From the NCBI GenBank assembly GCA_030704615.1, contig CM060734.1, positions 25,050,001 to 25,114,000 of the forward strand: a stretch of 64,000 nt of DNA. Reading direction: 5' to 3'. Below, piece by piece: positions 53,701 through 64,000 of this stretch (the stretch's first letter is position 1; the number at the start of each line of letters is the position of its first letter). Origin of the DNA: Takakia lepidozioides. Lineage: Eukaryota > Streptophyta > Takakiopsida > Takakiales > Takakiaceae. Position numbers and translations under genes: made by a program. The notes below the pieces were generated by a model. That model ran no database searches and was not told where the DNA came from. It saw only the letters and a list, made by a program, of their open reading frames with translations.

Positions 53701-54420
53701 TCTCCCCTGCTACCCCGGGGGGAGCCGTAACTTGTTCCACTGCAACCTATTTGGGGAGACACGAACAATGCAAAGACAAAAGAGAATAATGCCAAAATTG
53801 TTAATGGTCTTTCAAAGTACCACGAATTCTGGAGACGTAGGATGGATATGAACAAGAACTATGGAAACATCATGAAGAACTATGATGAATATTGGAAGGA
53901 TGTTTTACTGGAACCTGACCAGCCATTGCCAGAGCCAAACGACAAGCTTGAAGAAGGGTTTTGGCCTTCGACTCGTTGAAAATATAACCATGATAAAGAT
54001 GGGATTAGGGTTGAATATCAGAGTGAGGAAGAGTCAGAAGATGAGGATCGCAACCAACTGCATCCATATTATGGACCAAAGAGTCAGAAACCTAAAGAGC
54101 CAATAAACCCATTCAAAGATATTGAAGTTGGAAACTTCGTACTTGTTTGACCACTAGACACAGAGACATATCCAGTTTGATAGGTGTGACAATTTTAGAT
54201 GTCGTTCGTGACCGTTCAGATGCGAGATATCGGCAAGTCTTTATGGAGTGGTGGAGACCTATCAAAGGTGGTGCGCCGAAGGACGTGGAGAGATATAGAA
54301 ACTGTTGGGACAAAGCTTGGGAGTTCGATGAATCTGATCCGCCTACGTGGATACATATGAACAGTGTGGTGTGGACAATGCGTCATCAGAAGAACACCTT
54401 GTAGGTGCATTAAAAAACGC
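50756..54420 (+). mobile_element. DUF7869-type transposase relic
   Basis: Three coding blocks on the plus strand. 51580-51935 reads CCGRNCCQHFSWEKTKAIQS, KFWASSFEAKRELGFDIPRR, VCEKAWWTIHGIGRSTYLGY. 53321-53617 reads LLTARGVFEEIQLGFLMFGH, THKDIDAYFSYLSRKLKENT. 53780-54404 contains GNFVLV and VFMEWWRPIKGGAP. The 'FL..GHTHeDID..FS.iS' signature is the DUF7869 domain of a TE-associated family found across eukaryotes. Many frameshifts (near 51.5, 52-53.2, 53.62, 54.15 kb) show it is dead. 50756-51352 (DTWRHQMCNLLNDEMDVIAE) is probably its N-terminal part. Confidence 0.6.
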
Positions 54421-54986
54421 TCGGATTGTTTTTTGAGCCAGGAGAGCCGAATTGCATACAGACAGTGAAGAACAAGGACCATTTGTATCAGAAACGGCAA
54501 AACATCGACACAGCTACTTGTATGGCCCGCAAATGGAAGAGTCTGCATTGTCCATGAAGCCAAAGCGCTCAGGAGTTTATATTATTAGGGTACCTCCAAG
54601 AAACTCCAAGGAGCAACAGTTGAAGGCGTGCGATTCCAGTCGTCCGTTCGAACATCTACGGGCCGATTAAATGACTGCAGACAACAGTCTGTCTGTTCCT
54701 CACCTCAACGTCTGATCGCTATTCAAAGCAAATGCAAGCAAGGAGTGCTTGGCCTTAAGAAGAAAACGTCGATGAGCCTGTGCTTTAAATGACACGGTTG
54801 ACAACGGTCTCGCAATTACAGGTAGAAATTTTCACGTTGCTTCAACGCAGTTTCATGAGGACACTGGAGGCGTGGAGCACACATGCTCATGATACAATTT
54901 CATTTTCATGCTCGGATACGTCGGTGACAGGGATCAAGCATGGGTTCCCATGTATTTTAGTTCATTCATGCAAACAGACATTGCAA

Positions 54987-55771
54987 TGCGGCAAGCAGCA
55001 AACTGCCGGCAGTGATCTCTTTTTCCCAGCCAACAGGTTCAAGTGGGAGGGGATACACCTGCTTCGAGTGTGGGAGGATGGTCGGGTGAGGATCGTACCT
55101 CACCCAACACAGCATGCACGGTTAGTGCGGCATGCCCATGAGGAGTTGGGGCATTTTGGAGTGCGATGCACTCATAGTTTACTGCAGGGGCAGTATTGGT
55201 GGCGTGGTATGCACACAGATGTGCAATAGTTCGTGGCTAGGTGCATGGTGTGTGACAGGGTGCGTGCTTCATTCAATGTCCCTACACCATAGTTGCATCC
55301 TTTACCCATCATGGGATTGGGCTACAGGTGGAGTCTTGACTTCGCAGGGCCTTTGCCACTGACAATGCGTCACCACAGATATGTGTTGGTGATGGTGGAG
55401 CACTTCTCCAAGTGGATTGAGTTGGTTCCATTGCCTGACAAGGCTAGTGAGGGGGCTGCGTATGCATTCCTGGATCGTGTGCTTAGCCGATTCGGTGCTC
55501 CAACTGAGGTACTCACGGACCAAGGGAGAGAGTTCTTGGGGGAGTTTCAGGCTTTGTGTGATAAAGCCTTGATAGACCAGCGTACCATTTCTCGGGATCA
55601 TCCTGAGGCCGATGGCTTGGCAGATAGAGTGGTGCAGACGGTGAAGAGGAGTTTGCGCAAGTATGGCTTGCAAAAAGGACACCTAGGAGATTGGGATCTT
55701 CAGATACTTTGGCTAGCCATGGGCTACAGGTTTAGCAAGCAAACACGAGGACATTTCCACTTTTTAGTGTG
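54987..55771 (+). pseudogene. Ty3/gypsy integrase fragment, distinct lineage
   Basis: Zinc domain: HEELGHFGVRCTHSLLQGQY WWRG then, after a stop at 55227-55229, RCMVCDRV (H-H-C-C). Core: GYRWSLDFAGPLP, YVLVMVEHFSKWIELVPLPD, FGAPTEVLTDQGREFLGEFQ, RDHPEADGLADRVVQTVKRS. The glutamate position of the catalytic triad reads D in GLADR (normally GLAER), so the D,D,E triad appears altered. The sequence style (EHFSKWIELVPLPDK, GLA-RVVQTVKR) differs from both elements above. From memory it resembles the integrase of methyltransferase-bearing Ty3 elements. It ends near 55771. Confidence 0.75.
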
Positions 55772-57300
55772 AATTCAATTCAAGGAGCTTCCAAAGAGTC
55801 TTGATCTTCTTCAAAAAATCCTAAAGAGGTTTTATCCAGCGGTAGCGGCCGACTGGGATTTTGCTGTATTAAGTACATTCAGCGAACAGGACGAAGCCGG
55901 AATCGAGTGCTGTTTGGGGAAGGTTTTTAATGTGTGGTTAAAAGTGATACAAGATGATGTGGGAGGAATTTCAGGCCCAAGCGTTGATCTGTTCATAACC
56001 AAAAAATACGCTACGCGTTGAAAGCTGTGTTTTCACATGCAATAAGCGCTTGTTGATTTTCCATGGTTGATGGTGCAACCACATGGACCTGAAGTTTGGT
56101 GGGTGTTTCAAGCATACCACAAGGGCATTTGTGGCCAAGTTTCAAGATTTTTGGAAGAGGTTATCAACAAATTATCATTTTTGAAGTTTTCGAGTGCCCG
56201 TGGCCACAAGAAATTCATTTGGAGTGAATTTTTTGGCTTAAAAAATCTACCACCGGCCCTAAAACAGCTGGTTGTATGAAATGTGTCACCTACCAACCAA
56301 GAAGTGATTGATTTCTTTTCTCATCCAAGGATTTTGGATGTTCCATCCAATCTTTTTTTTATAGTTTTTCTAATATAAGTAGCTTAGGAGGTGAGCTTGT
56401 TCACCACTTCACTCTTATTTTTTTGCTTGTAGTTGCCTCCAAGCATATAAAAGCTTGGATGACCGTACTAACATGGGTACCTAGGTGAGCTAACCCTTGA
56501 GGTTAAGCCATGATGCTATGTGAAGGTACCATACAAGATTGTCATGCCATGGATGAGGGTTGCCTAAAAAGTGGCGCCAAAGAGGGGGTGGTATGGCAAT
56601 AGCCATGTGTTGACCATGGTACTTAGGCGGACTTGCGCCACAGGGCGCACTAAGGCGTTGACCCATTTTGCTTTAAGCAGCTCGACAGCCCCATGTGGGG
56701 AGAAATGGCCACATAGGCTGGGCCCGCGCCCTCCATTAAACCTGAGTTAAATACTTCTGCGACCAGCGATCACTGCAACGGACCGCCTGGCAGCGACCCC
56801 CGGTCCGTCTAGATGGCCTATGGTGTCGCGCCACGCCGTCATATGGACCAGCGGTAAAGATAGTACTCTTATCCAGCGGTATAACTTTTAAAGGGGGTCT
56901 TGAGGGAAAAAAAATACTTTTGTGGGAAAAGAGTTCCGTCCGGTTAGGGGCGGCTCACCATGTTAAGGTTTTTGCGGCTAGCCTTGAAATTGTAATAGAA
57001 GGACGAGGGCTTGAGGTCCATTCTTTGGGTATGGACTAGGGAGTTTGATATCCAAACGGCCACTCAGCCCATGCCGAGAACGGACGAGATGTCCAAAGGT
57101 TTTTGACGAGGAAAAGGGGGTTTAGATTGGGAGAGAAGGTCATTTCTGGGTGCACCCAGTCTTAAAATGCGCTTGGGGAAGGTGGAGGAACCAGCAGCGG
57201 TCCCACAGGATATTATTAAGGGGGGTAAGAGGCGTGTTTTGAGGTAGGGGGAATGGTGGGATTATTTTGGATGAGGATGGATGAAATTTATCTGGATGAA
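55772..57300. other. No gene seen
   Basis: Unassigned DNA with a possible decayed coding stretch on the plus strand at 56067-56279 (GPEVWWVFQAYHKGICGQVS). No motif identified. Confidence 0.4.
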
Positions 57301-58380
57301 ATATGCAGTATTTCATCCACGAGATAAAATATCCTCCCAGCGTGGGGGAAAGGATTTGAACCTAGGATCTTGAGGTTGGGGTCAATTATTAAAGGTTGAG
57401 GGGGGAGATTTTGGACCTATAGGGTGCTTCCCTAGGTTTCCCTCACCATGAAGAGAGTTTTGGGCAAAAGGAAGTGGCTAAAGAGTTATCTCATATGCCA
57501 TTGGCAAGCTTAGACCAAGACCCACCTAATGCTTATTTTTCCAGAATTAGTGATTTTTCAGCTTGGGAAATTAATTTAAATTATGTTTTCAGCTTAGAAA
57601 ATCGCAAAAAAATAGGAATAGAAGTAATTAAATATAGAATTTTTATTTCTATTTCTTAATTAAAAGAGTTTGCCTATGATAGTATTTTTTCTCATTTTCC
57701 TTATTGACATCTAGTACTAGAAAATAGCCAACATCTCTAGAAATTAGCAGGAAATGGGATATTGTCCAGGTGAATAGCTTTTCTTCTAGGCTAGGGTGTG
57801 CTCTCCCCTCCGGATAGCGGGAACGTAGGCGACCCCTTTGTGCACACGTGCGATCCGGGGAAGCGTGTTTGTGAAGCAACCCAGACCTAAGCGGCTTGCC
57901 CTTAACGTTTTGTAGAGTCTTCCGGAAACAGTCACTCCAGTCGAAAAGAACTTTCCGAGAGCGCTGATAGCTCCGGGGTGAAGCCGTGTTAACGCTAATA
58001 AAGAAGTCTTGGAAAGCAATTAGTTAGGAGTAGATTCTGTAGGTCACACAAATGAATTTGGCCCCGCAAACATAGGAGTTGGACCCTGTGTGTGCTGGGT
58101 GGTAGTTAGGATAGCGGGAGGAGTTCCCTCCGTCGACCGCTGACCCTCCGCCAAGCTTAGCGACGCATCTCACAGGTGGGCGGTTCTTGAGCCCAACCCA
58201 CCTCGTCGCCGGCTAGGCCCCGGATCGACGTCGTCTTTTTCCCCTTCGTGATTGCGCGTGGGGCGAGGCTCGTCACACCTCCAAGTCGAGCTTTAAACGT
58301 ATTGGAAAAGCGGAAGCAGATAAGACGAAAGCAAATCTCGATGCTGCGAATGATCAAAGTGAATGTGATGAAGTATAGTG
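57301..58380. other. Unassigned; GC-rich block at 57780-58300
   Basis: 57540-57720 is very AT-rich and is followed by a sharply bounded GC-rich block with CCGGATAGCGGGAACG and TTTTTCCCCTTCG words. The composition step suggests an inserted element such as an LTR or TRIM, but no second copy is present for comparison. GGTTCAAATCC on the minus strand at about 57350 resembles a Pol III B box without an A box. Confidence 0.3.
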
Positions 58381-58646
58381 TAGAGAGGTGCTCGGGAGAT
58401 CTCCCGTGCTAAAATCACCACATGATTTGTGAATGTTGATCTTAGTCGTGATTGTAGATTAGCTTATGGGATCTCATTTGATAATCAGAAGGTGACCTTG
58501 AATTGTCTGGCTCGACCATTTCAACCTTTCAAATTCTTAACATCTATATCTCTAGCGATTTTAACTGTGACTGCTGGCATTTTAGTTTAACTTTGTTTTG
58601 TTTGATGGTCTATTGCTTTACACATGGAGCGCGGGAGATCTCCCTT

Positions 58647-59513
58647 GCTGACTTCATTAACCTCATGATTTTTGTTTATTTATCTTAGTGCTGATTGTAG
58701 AGTATAGTAAGGATTCCCAAATTTTGATGTTCTGAAGATGATAAAGAATTGTCGGGTCCGAAAACTGTAATATTTCAATGGCGGGATGTCCAACAGTGGC
58801 CCTTTAAGATTTTTTTACGTTTTAACTTGTTTTTTCTCGATGGTTCTATTGATTTCAGGTGTAACACGTGGTATGTCTCGATGACTTCTCGACATTTACT
58901 TTTGCGGAGATTGTAGAATATAGGATGGATTCTTATTTGGTCTTCAGAAGGTAACAAATAACTTTTTGTAACTCCAACTACTGTAACTTTGGGTAGTTAG
59001 GGTGGTCACCTGCGTCTTCTGTAACTCCTCCCTGTACCCCAAGGGGAGTTACACTCCCCACCATGTAACCTGGTATAACCCTTAGTGGAATTACACTCCC
59101 TTCAGTTCCATGTCACTCACAAAGAGGGTGGGGAAGATTTGACATGTCGGCAACCAGCTACCATCACGCTGTCAGAGATTGCTCGTGTGCATTAAGTTCT
59201 TCCATTATTCCTAGTGTTCTCCAGTTTGGAGCATGAGCTATACCCAAGAAACTTTAATCATTTCAAATACATATAAAGTAAAGTAACAACATTTTACCTA
59301 CACCATCTTCCGGTGCCCATTAAGCTGCAGCTAGCTGATAGCTGACCATTTTAGGGCACCAACACCACAAGGTGGAAAATATCATCACATCATGACCTTT
59401 CTAAACACCAAATGAAAACCAGGCGCCTTGAGGATAAATGCTAGTGCAAAATGATGAAAATACAGCTCTATGCATATTTTCTCCAAAAAGTCAACTTAAC
59501 CTAGCACAATCAA
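58647..59513. other. 3' flank of the PP2A gene; no gene seen
   Basis: Intergenic DNA and the probable 3' UTR of the minus-strand PP2A gene; no other feature recognised. Confidence 0.5.
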
Positions 59514-63859
<4,346 letters not shown>

Positions 63860-64000
63860 CTACCACCACCATCCCAAAAATAGTCACAATCAATGAAGGA
63901 TAAATGTAAATCACTAAAGGGTTCCAAGATAATCCAGAAGTTTATCATAAACTCGAGACAGCACAATGAAGTGTATGTCAGGCCACATTGCACGTGGAAT

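Noticed and set aside
57340-57362. Pol III B box on the minus strand (GGTTCAAATCC)
   Set aside because: No A box at a suitable distance and no stems; kept only as a remark.

Overview
The window reads as nuclear DNA of a plant, most likely a spore-bearing land plant (fern, lycophyte or moss). Support: plant-type PPR repeats, an OSB-type PDF motif, a mitochondrial-type ribosomal protein L13 fragment, a multi-exon PP2A catalytic-subunit gene of the plant type with GT-AG introns, and exons resembling a P5B-type cation ATPase, a group I recall as missing from flowering plants. The placement is inference; the eukaryotic nature is clear. Most of the 64 kb is transposable-element debris, much of it nested and broken.

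1-12.2 kb: dispersed fragments of a gene family that joins the PDF (single-strand-DNA-binding) motif to PPR repeats; a minus-strand Ty3/gypsy element (about 1.6-5.1 kb) with gag, protease and a decayed C5-cytosine methyltransferase domain; and pieces of a second Ty3 element. 7578-17079 is bounded by a 39-bp terminal inverted repeat and looks like a 9.5-kb DNA transposon. It holds a nearly intact transposase-like gene of about 1,466 codons (12392-16790) plus the PDF/PPR fragments.

17-28 kb: a large Tat/Athila-like Ty3 element on the minus strand, with an 871-bp 5' LTR (27215-28085), gag, protease, RT/RNase H, integrase and a long extra ORF after pol. Its missing 3' end (tail of the extra ORF, purine tract and an 871-bp LTR) lies inverted at 6320-7269. 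One inversion of about 10.75 kb explains this and also restores the order of a broken chromovirus next to it.

28-31 kb: more PDF-motif exons, one interrupted by a 746-bp inverted-repeat insertion that carries splice-like ends. 31.3-39.0 kb: a Ty3 chromovirus (gag to chromodomain, minus strand) with LTRs of about 1.6 kb, one of them chimeric. 39.0-41.1 kb: a CACTA transposase 3' fragment.

41-50 kb: a mosaic of low-copy exon remnants (uL13m pseudogene, TPR-like exons, P5B ATPase exons, a gene with internal repeats that has taken up an RT fragment). 50.7-54.4 kb: a DUF7869-type transposase relic, followed by a Ty3 integrase. A short near-perfect palindrome, ACGGGAGATCTCCCGT, recurs about ten times between 41.1 and 58.7 kb and has no explanation.

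59.5-63.9 kb: the 3' nine exons of a PP2A catalytic-subunit gene on the minus strand. It is the clearest functional host gene; its 5' end lies beyond the window.
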